Shown here one piece after another: positions 1 through 6,271 of a stretch of DNA of 45,552 bases; positions within the stretch are counted from its first letter, which is position 1; each line of letters begins with the position of its first letter. The position numbers were made by a program, and so were the translations under genes. The notes under the pieces are model-generated. The model was not told where the DNA came from. It worked only from the letters and a program-made list of their open reading frames with translations, and made no database searches. The stretch is from positions 1-45,552 of the forward strand of contig CACXAG010000002.1 in the NCBI GenBank assembly GCA_902765585.1. Reading direction: 5' to 3'. The stretch comes from an uncultured Prevotellaceae bacterium. GTDB taxonomy: Bacteria > Bacteroidota > Bacteroidia > Bacteroidales > Bacteroidaceae.

Positions 1-775
1 GAACATCACTGACCATTCGCTGTTTCACTGAAGTGGCAAGCAGTTCTTTCAAAGTATTGATTGACGTCTTATAATCAGTTATACCTTTTTGGGCGATATC
101 CTCTTTTGCCTCAAAGTATTGCTTTATATGATAAGTACCCTTCCTGTCAAACTCCATATAATGTCCTGGCAACAATTTGCTTATACCATCGTAGATTGTA
201 TAAGGGGCTGGGATATAAGACAAAGTCAGAAAGAGATTCAATGCTGTTTTGGATATATTAAATCGTTCTAACGAAGGCGCAAAAGCCTTTAGTTCCGATG
301 CGAAATAAAACACACCTTCCTCCGTATAATAATAAAGAGGTTTCTCGCCAAACCTGTCTCTGGCTATGTATATCTTGCCCCTATTCTTGTCATAAATAGC
401 AAAAGCGAACATGCCTTCAAGCCGCTTGAGACATTCTTCAATACCAAAAACCTGGTAGGCCATCGCAACCACTTCCGTGTCGCTGGTTGTCTTAAAGGCG
501 CATCCCTGACCTATTAATTCCTTCCTGATTTCCTGATAGTTGTAAACCTCTCCATTATAAACTATGACGACGTTTCCATTGTCTATCATCATGGGTTGGT
601 CACCAGTCGACAAATCAATGATTGACAATCTGCGATGCGCAAGCCCTATATTTCTATCAATATAATAATCGCCACTATCCGGTCCTCTCAGAATCATTCT
701 ATCTGAGATTTCCTTCAACTTCAGTCCATCAACACAAAAGTTCTCGTGTCCTATTATTCCAGATATTGCGCACAT
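1..775 (-). CDS. asnB: asparagine synthase (glutamine-hydrolysing), N-terminal part
   Basis: The minus strand encodes a protein starting MCAISGIIG, and the frame stays open to the window edge, so only about 258 residues are present. Cys2 is the expected nucleophile of a class II (Ntn-type) glutamine amidotransferase domain. That domain releases ammonia from glutamine for amidation of aspartate in the synthetase domain, which lies outside the window. Typical family stretches follow: LRGPDSG, HRRLSIIDLSTGDQPM, VYNGEVYNYQEIR, SDTEVV, and RDRFGEKPLYYY near residue 135. The start is fixed because Cys2 must follow the initiator Met. Asparagine synthase paralogues of this type often sit in surface-polysaccharide loci, but the neighbours here are an accessory island. 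The upstream DNA is a repeat shared with position 6856, so the native promoter may have been replaced. The family is secure; the physiological substrate is not. Confidence 0.93.
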   Translation of the reverse strand, partial: MCAISGIIGHENFCVDGLKLKEISDRMILRGPDSGDYYIDRNIGLAHRRLSIIDLSTGDQPMMIDNGNVVIVYNGEVYNYQEIRKELIGQGCAFKTTSDTEVVAMAYQVFGIEECLKRLEGMFAFAIYDKNRGKIYIARDRFGEKPLYYYTEEGVFYFASELKAFAPSLERFNISKTALNLFLTLSYIPAPYTIYDGISKLLPGHYMEFDRKGTYHIKQYFEAKEDIAQKGITDYKTSINTLKELLATSVKQRMVSDV

Positions 776-779
776 TCTT

Positions 780-826
780 AGATACAAACTATTTTCCAAT
801 TCTCCAAATTTATATGAATCATTGGA
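780..826. repeat. 47-bp direct repeat, copy A
   Basis: This 47-bp stretch matches 6856-6902 in the same orientation with only three mismatches that I can count. It abuts the asnB start codon region on one side and diverges completely after about position 826 on the other. In the second copy the same sequence is the promoter of the gene at 6240-6827. In this copy the -7 box at 777-784 reads TATCTAAG instead of TATCTTTG, because homology stops inside the box. The pair brackets about 6.1 kb of accessory DNA. Confidence 0.85.
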
Positions 827-836
827 TTCCTTCAGA
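805..836 (-). promoter_or_regulatory. possible asnB promoter created inside the repeat
   Basis: On the minus strand TAAATTTG (805-812) fits the Bacteroidetes -7 consensus TAnnTTTG, with TCTG 20 bp upstream as a weak -33. In the other repeat copy the equivalent positions read CAAATTTG, so the single base difference improves the box here. It would give asnB a leader of roughly 24 nt. This rests on motif reading only. Confidence 0.35.
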
Positions 837-844
837 AAAAAGCT

Positions 845-976
845 TTTTTCGATTTAGCCTACACTCTCCACTCTGGGAGGCTGAAATGCCCTTGTACAAA
901 GGGCTCATGATGAGTGGAGGGTGGTTTTGACCCTCCACTCACCCCTCACTGACCCTCCACTGCCTCTATAGGCTCA
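845..976. repeat. diverged inverted repeat, copy A, with GAGTGGAGGGT hairpin
   Basis: This stretch aligns with the reverse complement of 1180-1320. Shared landmarks in order are GAAATGCC, TGTACAAAG, a palindromic GAGGGT/ACCCTC block, a run of CACCC/CCTCCAC and CTATAGG. Copy A contains a perfect 11-bp hairpin at 912-940, with arms GAGTGGAGGGT and ACCCTCCACTC and a 7-nt loop. No credible ORF spans it. From memory, such GTGGAGGGT-rich blocks accompany VirE/primase-like genes in Prevotella, but no such gene is intact here. Confidence 0.6.
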
Positions 977-1179
977 AAGTATCACCACCAAAGCCTGTAG
1001 ACATTAACCACCAAAGCCAGCAGACAGACATTAATACTGGCAAACGATGCTATTAATACAAACCATCAGTCCGACGGGCACGGACTGGGAGTTCGCAGCC
1101 TACGGAATTAAAGTTTGCTCCCTACGGAAAAACAGCAAGCTTGGCATTCCCTGTCTGCTAGCATTTCTTTCAGTATCCA

Positions 1180-1320
1180 GCTTAACCTATAGTAATGAGG
1201 TCTGAGTGTAGGGTGAGGTAAGGGTGGGTGGAGGGTCATGCCCACCCTACACTGGTCTCAAAGTCTTTGTACATCGGCATTTCAAGCATCCAAAGTGTAG
1301 GGTGAAGGGTAAAACGTAAA
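1180..1320. repeat. diverged inverted repeat, copy B
   Basis: This is the partner of 845-976 in opposite orientation, with the same order of landmarks including GAAATGCC, TGTACAAAG and GTGTAGGGTGGG. The roughly 200 bp between the copies (977-1179) shows no gene that I can support. It contains short repeats such as two CACCAAAGCC blocks at 980-1020 and CCTACGGA blocks around 1091-1130. Everything from 776 to 1330 is non-coding as far as I can see. Confidence 0.55.
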
Positions 1321-1330
1321 ATCGAGTTTT

Positions 1331-1504
1331 TCAGCATAGGGAGCTGCCCTTGTGCTTTATTATATCGGGCTTTTCAAATCCCAAAGCTGCCATATAGGTG
1401 TCAATCATTATTTTTGTTGCAGGATGGGCATTGGCAATTCTTGGTTGCACAATAACAGGCAGGACTGTACGTCCGTCAAATCCTGCGAAACCATAAAATG
1501 TCAT
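1331..1504 (-). pseudogene. 57-aa fragment related to polyvalent-protein kinase-like domains
   Basis: A 57-aa frame starts at ATG 1504 and ends in TGA at 1331. It contains DGRTVLPVIVQPRIA, ATKIMIDTYMAALGFEK and then an abrupt unrelated tail ending SSLC. The stretch parallels the C-terminal half of the 195-aa protein at 6240-6827 (GKVCAILIQPYIAEARLAT, then VHDEFIRLGFRPE). I therefore place it in the same family, which resembles the kinase-like domain of phage and plasmid polyvalent proteins. It lacks the N-terminal half and the final segment of that domain, so it is probably a decayed remnant. A good promoter lies just upstream (1536-1566), so the truncated frame may still be transcribed. The family name comes from memory of the motif pattern and is uncertain; the relationship between the two loci is visible in the residues. 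Confidence 0.55.
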
Positions 1505-1535
1505 GATTCATCTTGTTTTTATAATTATCTTAGTG

Positions 1536-1566
1536 CAAAGATAAGAAGTATTTTTGAAACCTGCAA
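1536..1566 (-). promoter_or_regulatory. promoter upstream of the 57-aa remnant
   Basis: Minus-strand TTG (1564-1566), a 20-bp spacer and TATCTTTG (1536-1543) match the Bacteroidetes promoter consensus. The predicted transcript start lies about 25 nt upstream of ATG 1504. Confidence 0.6.
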
Positions 1567-1651
1567 GTTCTTAATTACATTTTTATTGTTTTAGGCCAAA
1601 ACACTTAGTTTTTATTATGCTCACTTTCTTCATCCCCTTGATTAGAAATGA

Positions 1652-1915
1652 TCACCTTCTCCGACCCCAATGATTCTTGTAAGCATCTATCCTTGGGCGA
1701 TGCCTTGGAACTATGGTTAGAAGGTCTTGCAGGGTTGTCTCTATACAAAGCCCAGGTGTCAACTCGCCATATTTATCTGTAATGGCTCTGATATCAGATT
1801 CATACTTCTCTGATCTGCTTGCTTTGGCGGTTTCGACAGGTGCAAGCATAGCTTCCTGCCGCTCTGCTAGCCCATTATTGGTGCTAAACAGAGATAATAA
1901 ATTGCGAATCAGCAT
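1652..1915 (-). pseudogene. small hypothetical protein, probably frameshifted at the C-terminus
   Basis: This 87-aa frame carries a coherent middle, EKYESDIRAITDKYGELTPG followed by LCIETTLQDLLTIVPRHRP and RIDAYK. It then ends in a basic, unstructured HWGRRR. Just past AYK another frame reads LGSEKVIISNQGDEESEHNK and a stop near 1620. That would make a plausible hydrophilic tail. A small deletion with a frameshift near 1680 would explain both observations. I do not recognise a function. Small proteins with this D(I)xxI(x)xKYGxLTxGLC pattern occur, as far as I recall, near accessory and mobile loci in Bacteroidales. It has no clear promoter or strong ribosome binding site, and it lies between repeat-rich DNA and the four-gene cassette. 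Confidence 0.45.
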
Positions 1916-2159
1916 ATCAATAGTAAGTCTTTAAAGGTGTGAATAGCGCGTTTTATTATTGTGCAATGTCGATTGTACAATGTCAAAGGCGATTTTATGG
2001 GTAGGGGGATGTCAGCTATTCACCCACCCCTTGTTTACCTGCTTTACAGTTATACAAAGATGCGGGAACCTTAGTGTTTTACGTAGTTATAGACGTAAAA
2101 GATAATGTTCAATTTGTGTTGTGTAAACGATAAGTGGATATTGTTTACAGAAGATTAAA

Positions 2160-2202
2160 CAAAAAAAACGCCTACCACCAGAACCTGAATGATGATAGGC
2201 GT
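2160..2202 (-). terminator. Rho-independent terminator of the four-gene cassette
   Basis: The hairpin arms are at 2168-2180 and 2190-2202 (ACGCCTA.CACCA and its partner) with a 9-nt loop. On the minus strand a run of eight T follows at once (2161-2168). It lies 13 nt after the stop codon of the 552-aa gene, so it closes the operon. The rest of 1935-2160 shows only short GC-rich repeats and no gene. Confidence 0.85.
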
Positions 2203-2215
2203 ATTCATATTTTTA

Positions 2216-3874
2216 TTAGTTTAATCCTAACTTACTCTTCTCTTTGTCAACTTTTTTCCCCAATTCTGTCATTGTAGTCTTCCAACTTTCAAAGAATTGG
2301 TTAAGAGAAGTCATTTCTCTGTTATTGAACTCCGTGATATCGCGAATGGCTTTCTGATAAGCACCATTTACCATATATGTCCATACTAAGATAGAGGAAT
2401 CATTTTTATTGTTCAGTTCCTTCAGTTCTTCCGTACAAGCAGAAAGGTTCTTCTCATATTCCGATGTTGTTATTTCTTTTGGCATCTTTATAGAAAGCAA
2501 TGATTCAATAGCCAGAATAGGATTCTCTTTTATGTTCTCTATGGGAATAAGCTGTGCTTCTAAGCCTGCTATCCTTTCCATATATCTGTTTATTACTGTT
2601 CCATGCTTTTCTTCCTTATACCAAAATGACGCTTTGACTTTATCACACCTCGATTTCATAACATCAATATAGTCCAGTAGATATTGATACAACGTCACAC
2701 TTATCTGAGTAATGATTGTTTCGCTATCTACTACAGGAATTTCACTAAGCACTTTTTCATTTTTAAATTCGTTCCGTCTTTTTACAGTGAAATCATGGAT
2801 ATTGGCGAGAGTTTTCTTAGATTTAGCTTCGGTTTCTCTATTCATTTTTTCATAGCTACTTTGGTAATTGCTAATTGCGTTTTTAAGTGGTGCTTGTTTT
2901 ACCTCGTTTGATATCATACGGCCACCCATAGCACCTCCTATGCCCCCAATGAGACCGCCCAAAGCAGCTCCTACAGGTCCGAATAAACTTCCTGCAATTG
3001 CACCAGCCTTAGCACCAGCCAGTGCTCCAACTCCAGATCCTGCGGCATCCAGTCCGATATTCTTCAGGGAAGAAATAGCATCTGTTTTATTTTTTGTAAG
3101 TAGTTGGAATTCTCTGAATGATGACATAGCAATAGTCATAACTGGAATATGACCAGAAACATCAAAGTCTGTTATATCCGTAAGGCTATCAGCACCAATT
3201 GAATTGGCAAAATTGTCTTTTATCTCGCTAAATGATGATGTAAGATCTGACATTCCCTCATGGACACCAGACATCTCAGTCACCATTGCCTTACCAGGTT
3301 TCAATAATAGACTTACATAATCGTGATGAGATAGTGCATTAGCCAAAGATTGTGGATTAACATGTTGCATAGCATTTCCTACCATACTCATAAGTTCCCC
3401 CATATTCTCAGGGACATATGCAGCATCCTTCATTGCTGCTATTGCGCTTTGTGCTGCATCCCCCAATTGTTCAGGAAATGTTGCTGCAAAAGATGATAGT
3501 ATATGGCCTGTTTCTGAGACGGGAAGCAACCCCAACACCAGTTGCTCAGTTCCGGCTATACCTTTAGAATACTTTTCAGAAAAACGACTAATCTTGTTAA
3601 GTGATGATTGAGTTGTTTCATTATATGATATCGATTCTGGTACAGGAATATCTATCTTTTCTACATTCTTCCGTGCCTCTCGCAATGTGTCTTTTAGACG
3701 TTCTACGCGGTCAACTTCCTCTTCAATCATCTTTATGTCAACAATAGCACTCTCATCATCGGCCATTTCCATATTTGAGACTGCTTCTTCATACTTCTTC
3801 TTAGAAGAATGTACATAAACTCCTGCACCAACAAGACCTGTGATTGCAACAATGGATAAAATTAGTAGTACCAT
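2216..3874 (-). CDS. membrane-anchored coiled-coil protein with glycine zipper (unknown function)
   Basis: The 552-aa protein opens with one hydrophobic segment (residues 1-21, then HSSKKK), so it is probably anchored with the C-terminal bulk on one face of the membrane. Residues 25-75 and 330-375 are charged and helical in character. Residues 274-323 form a striking glycine/alanine zipper with repeated GxxxG spacing (GAKAGAIAGSLFGPVGAALG, then GLIGGIGGAMGGRM). Such zippers are found in membrane-inserting or pore-forming proteins and in phage tape-measure proteins. Residues 375-550 are again helical, with no recognised catalytic motif. It is the last gene of a cassette, 12 nt after the M48 peptidase gene, and is followed by a strong terminator. 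I know no named family for the whole protein. A pore-forming or envelope-spanning effector acted on by the neighbouring protease is conceivable but is inference only. Confidence 0.85.
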   Translation of the reverse strand: MVLLILSIVAITGLVGAGVYVHSSKKKYEEAVSNMEMADDESAIVDIKMIEEEVDRVERLKDTLREARKNVEKIDIPVPESISYNETTQSSLNKISRFSEKYSKGIAGTEQLVLGLLPVSETGHILSSFAATFPEQLGDAAQSAIAAMKDAAYVPENMGELMSMVGNAMQHVNPQSLANALSHHDYVSLLLKPGKAMVTEMSGVHEGMSDLTSSFSEIKDNFANSIGADSLTDITDFDVSGHIPVMTIAMSSFREFQLLTKNKTDAISSLKNIGLDAAGSGVGALAGAKAGAIAGSLFGPVGAALGGLIGGIGGAMGGRMISNEVKQAPLKNAISNYQSSYEKMNRETEAKSKKTLANIHDFTVKRRNEFKNEKVLSEIPVVDSETIITQISVTLYQYLLDYIDVMKSRCDKVKASFWYKEEKHGTVINRYMERIAGLEAQLIPIENIKENPILAIESLLSIKMPKEITTSEYEKNLSACTEELKELNNKNDSSILVWTYMVNGAYQKAIRDITEFNNREMTSLNQFFESWKTTMTELGKKVDKEKSKLGLN

Positions 3875-3886
3875 ATAATTTGTTTA

Positions 3887-4849
3887 TTATTTCTTAAAGC
3901 CCTTGAATTTGGGAATTATCGAATTAACATCTACATTTTTGGGAATCTTGGGGAGGCTCCAACTGCTTTCGCTCTTTTCCTCCGCTTTCTTTGCTGCTAA
4001 TTCCGCTTTCTTTGCAGCTTCTATTTCTTCTGGGAATTCAAACTTGATGGGATTTGAACGCAACCAATTGCATGTTTCTGTCTTTTCCCACTTCATGGCC
4101 TCGTAGACACGGACTGGGGTATAAGGATGATCTGCATCATAATCAGCCATCCAATGAACAATTTTATTCCATGCCGTTCCATCTCTTAGGGTTTCGAAGT
4201 CCTCCCCTTGCTTTGCCCAGGCATTAAAATCCATAGTTTCTACGATATTTTTAGGTATCAAATCTAACCTCGCCAACACTTTTGACAAAGTTGATACAGG
4301 AGATATTATACAGGCAACGCGATCTGCTGTGAGTTCTGATGCTCTGCTCCATAGCATCAAGGCTTGCCTTACGGGTTTCATTGCAACGTTACCTATCATA
4401 CCTACAAAAGTATCAGCCATAGTATCTCCAAATGTAAAGATAGCATTTGCTAGAGTTTGGTATAATACATGTTGACATAAGATGTGACCACACTCATGGG
4501 CAAGAACAGCGTCAAGTTCATCCCCTTTGGCTCTCCTAATTAATCCCAAAGTAAGAACTATATAAACCTTCTTGTGCCCAGAAGTCCATGCATTAGGAAT
4601 TGGACTCATTTGTAAGTACAATTCTGGTACAGGTATTCCCAATCGTTCACAAATTGGAGGCAGACGATTATATACTTCTGGCATTTGCGTTTCTGAAAGA
4701 CGCAAATTTGTAGTCACATTATCGCTCCATGCTAGTTCGTCATAGCCATATTCGAAAATTTTCTCCATTAGTTTTGGCAAACCGGGAACATTCTTTAAAG
4801 CTTTTAATGCTTTCGCATCCAATGGATGAATAAGTTCTTCAATATTCAT
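3887..4849 (-). CDS. M48-type zinc metallopeptidase
   Basis: The 320-aa protein has a clear zincin site, HECGH at residues 118-122. The third ligand is likely Glu172 in ASELTADRVA, and Asp176 follows as in M48 enzymes. NAWTSG (residues 86-91) and the substrate-side stretch HPYTPVRVYEAMKW near residue 240 also match the family (Ste24/HtpX/Oma1 group). Unlike HtpX or Ste24 it has no convincing transmembrane helices, although 130-155 is moderately hydrophobic. It is therefore probably cytoplasmic or membrane-peripheral. The C-terminus carries a charged AAKKAELAAKKAEEK segment. It starts 2 nt after the 73-aa gene ends and is 12 nt upstream of the glycine-zipper gene, so it is co-transcribed with both. 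The zincin assignment is firm; the substrate is unknown, and the partner proteins in the operon are the natural candidates. Confidence 0.9.
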   Translation of the reverse strand: MNIEELIHPLDAKALKALKNVPGLPKLMEKIFEYGYDELAWSDNVTTNLRLSETQMPEVYNRLPPICERLGIPVPELYLQMSPIPNAWTSGHKKVYIVLTLGLIRRAKGDELDAVLAHECGHILCQHVLYQTLANAIFTFGDTMADTFVGMIGNVAMKPVRQALMLWSRASELTADRVACIISPVSTLSKVLARLDLIPKNIVETMDFNAWAKQGEDFETLRDGTAWNKIVHWMADYDADHPYTPVRVYEAMKWEKTETCNWLRSNPIKFEFPEEIEAAKKAELAAKKAEEKSESSWSLPKIPKNVDVNSIIPKFKGFKK

Positions 4850-4851
4850 AA

Positions 4852-5073
4852 TTAAAAGATTTTAGTTACTTTCAAATAAACACCATTAAGAGCGCCCGCT
4901 CTTCTGATATCAACACCATAGATGCGTCTGAAAGCATCAACTACGCATTGGCCACCATTAGTGTGGACGGGATCGCTATACGAATTTGTGACCACATCAA
5001 CACTCATGCCTGGCTCAAGACGAACACCATTGGTGTTTACTCTATGTTTCACTGTTATTCTAAATAGTGGCAT
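4852..5073 (-). CDS. small conserved protein, DUF6140-like
   Basis: This is a 73-aa protein with a compact pattern: basic start, NGVRLEPGMSVDVVT, then NGGQCVVDAFRRIYGVDI and AGALNGVYLKV. The MS-V-hV and NGG-V-AF-YG-DI-AG-LN signature resembles a small Bacteroidetes family that I recall as DUF6140. I cannot verify the number here. There is no signal peptide and no transmembrane segment. It sits between the membrane-anchored 165-aa gene (4-nt gap) and the M48 peptidase (2-nt gap). It is thus translationally coupled and probably stoichiometric with them. Function unknown; a structural or adaptor role is a guess. Confidence 0.8.
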   Translation of the reverse strand: MPLFRITVKHRVNTNGVRLEPGMSVDVVTNSYSDPVHTNGGQCVVDAFRRIYGVDIRRAGALNGVYLKVTKIF

Positions 5074-5077
5074 AGAC

Positions 5078-5575
5078 TTAACATAATTTACTAATGATCT
5101 TTAATGCAATATTGGCTTTACTCATATTCTTGTACCAAGAGCTGAATATTTCCGCGCCATAAGTTGTACCAGCCAATAAGAACACCCCTATCATTGTTTC
5201 CCACTGGTCATCTGTAAAGTTACCTAATTTATTTATTTCAATTTTGTCGCCATTAGATTTAACTGTAATATGAGTCTCACCACAATACTTATCAAATCTT
5301 ACGCTCATTGCTGACAATAGGCCACTTATTTCTTTCCCACTTTTTGTTTTAAGTGTCAAATATCCATTTTTGTAATTGAAATCGAGTAATACATTACTAT
5401 TGCTCTCAAATAACTCACCCGTCCAGAATCTTTTTCCAGAGTCGTGTTCCTGTGAATGAAAATGAATAGGAGGTAATTCCTGTATTTTTTCATCTGCATC
5501 ATAGCTACGCTTGTCTTTTTTATTATAAGCGTAAATTGCCCAAATCACAAGAACAATGATAGTTAGTGTAATCAT
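5078..5575 (-). CDS. single-pass membrane protein of unknown function (first cassette gene)
   Basis: From ATG 5575 the protein has 165 residues. It has an N-terminal membrane helix (ITLTIIVLVIWAIYAY), then a charged region DEKIQELPPIHFHSQEH and a beta-rich stretch around GYLTLKTKSGKEISG. A second moderately hydrophobic segment (MIGVFLLAGTTYG) lies near residue 130. A longer frame starts at TTG 5602. I prefer the ATG because AGGAAG lies about 10 nt before it and the hydrophobic helix begins directly after it. I recognise no family. It leads the cassette and lies downstream of a long palindromic leader (5680-5885). Its membrane anchoring matches that of the last gene, so two of the four products probably meet at the membrane. 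Confidence 0.78.
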   Translation of the reverse strand: MITLTIIVLVIWAIYAYNKKDKRSYDADEKIQELPPIHFHSQEHDSGKRFWTGELFESNSNVLLDFNYKNGYLTLKTKSGKEISGLLSAMSVRFDKYCGETHITVKSNGDKIEINKLGNFTDDQWETMIGVFLLAGTTYGAEIFSSWYKNMSKANIALKIISKLC

Positions 5576-5679
5576 CTTAACATACTTCCTAAGCCGTGTC
5601 AAGCCCGAACAAGGCTGTTATTAGTTCTAAATTAGGTATATATACAAAAAGTGTGGGCTTAATACATTGCTTCATCCCA

Positions 5680-5885
5680 CTCCTCCAGGTCTTCGCATTA
5701 CCTCTTCTGGTCAGGACAAAAGCAATGCGAACACCCACACCTATATGATAACAAGACACGTACCTTATACAAAAATAACGACGTGACATATTCTATCATA
5801 TCAGATGTAGTATTCACTCTTGCTTTTTGACCAGAAGATTCTGTCTTGCGATCAGACTCTATCCAAGGTTGCGAAGTTTGGAGGA
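5680..5885. repeat. 206-nt imperfect palindrome in the cassette leader
   Basis: Positions 5680-5760 align with the reverse complement of 5782-5885 almost throughout. Shared blocks in order are CCTCCA, CTTCGCA, CTTCTGGTC, AAAAGCAA, a TATATGATA-like block and CACG next to a 21-nt loop (5761-5781). The arms carry mismatches and a gap of about 10-15 nt, so this is an old inverted duplication or a selected hairpin. Weak ORFs cross it (one of 78 codons at 5698-5934 with GGGAGG before it), but I do not trust them. If transcribed with the cassette it would make a very long hairpin in the 5' leader. It could equally be a palindromic mobile element. Confidence 0.7.
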
Positions 5886-5968
5886 GGTCAAATCTGCATT
5901 CGTAAACACTCTTATACATATAGCATCCCCTCACCTCCCTTACAACGGGGGCTTTCAGTTTGCGGGTG

Positions 5969-6002
5969 TAAATTTACAAAATATTTTTCAATTTGATACA
6001 AA
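5969..6002 (-). promoter_or_regulatory. possible promoter of the four-gene cassette
   Basis: Minus-strand TTTG (5999-6002), a 22-bp spacer and TAAATTTA (5969-5976) come close to the Bacteroidetes consensus, with one mismatch in the -7 box. Transcription from here would run through the palindrome at 5885-5680 and give a leader of nearly 400 nt before ATG 5575. I see no better promoter closer to the gene. Confidence 0.35.
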
Positions 6003-6055
6003 AAAATAATTAAAAAAACAAGAAAAGCACTTGTTTGGGCACACAGAAGAATAAA

Positions 6056-6100
6056 AAAGTGGGAGGAAATACCATTTTTTGATATTTACCTCCACTTTAT
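6056..6100 (-). terminator. hairpin, probable terminator of the kinase/HTH remnants
   Basis: AAGTGGGAGGAAAT and ATTTACCTCCACTT form a hairpin around a loop of about 10 nt, directly after the stop codon of the HTH fragment. The minus strand continues into CTTTTTTATTC, so it can act as a Rho-independent terminator. Confidence 0.55.
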
Positions 6101-6271
6101 TTTTTAGTTTCCAACAAATTTCTTCTTGATTCGTTGTACTGTACTGATGCCAACGCCGCAGTTCTTGGCTATCATTCGAATGGGATAGCCTTTGCGTAGT
6201 TGCTTGACAAAGATCACGGGGACGGTTCTCCTGATCACTTTAGTACACGAACTCACGGTTCCGGTGAGCAC
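6098..6271 (-). pseudogene. helix-turn-helix fragment (recombinase/regulator C-terminus)
   Basis: A 57-codon frame from GTG 6271 overlaps the end of the 195-aa gene in another frame. It ends with VKQLRKGYPIRMIAKNCGVG followed by ISTVQRIKK. The pattern, with IRMIAK, a GVG turn and STVQRIKK as recognition helix, is a classic HTH like those at the C-terminus of serine recombinases. The upstream part of this frame is short and unlike any domain. I think this is the leftover C-terminus of a larger DNA-binding protein, fused by deletion behind the kinase-like gene. If translated it could be a tiny DNA-binding peptide, but nothing shows that. Confidence 0.5.

Noticed and set aside
912-940. CRISPR-like or terminator reading of the GTGGAGGGT blocks
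   Set aside because: There is no regular repeat-spacer pattern and no T-run; the blocks are parts of two diverged inverted copies.
1352-1594. 80-codon plus-strand frame
   Set aside because: It runs opposite the kinase-like remnant and its promoter, and has Cys/Ser/Tyr-rich random composition.
5589-5789. 66-codon frame upstream of the first cassette gene
   Set aside because: Arg/Cys-rich, overlaps one arm of the palindrome, and no ribosome binding site.
5698-5934. 78-codon minus-strand frame in the cassette leader
   Set aside because: It runs through the palindrome, has no recognisable features and would be a by-product of the inverted repeat. A GGGAGG before it keeps a small doubt.
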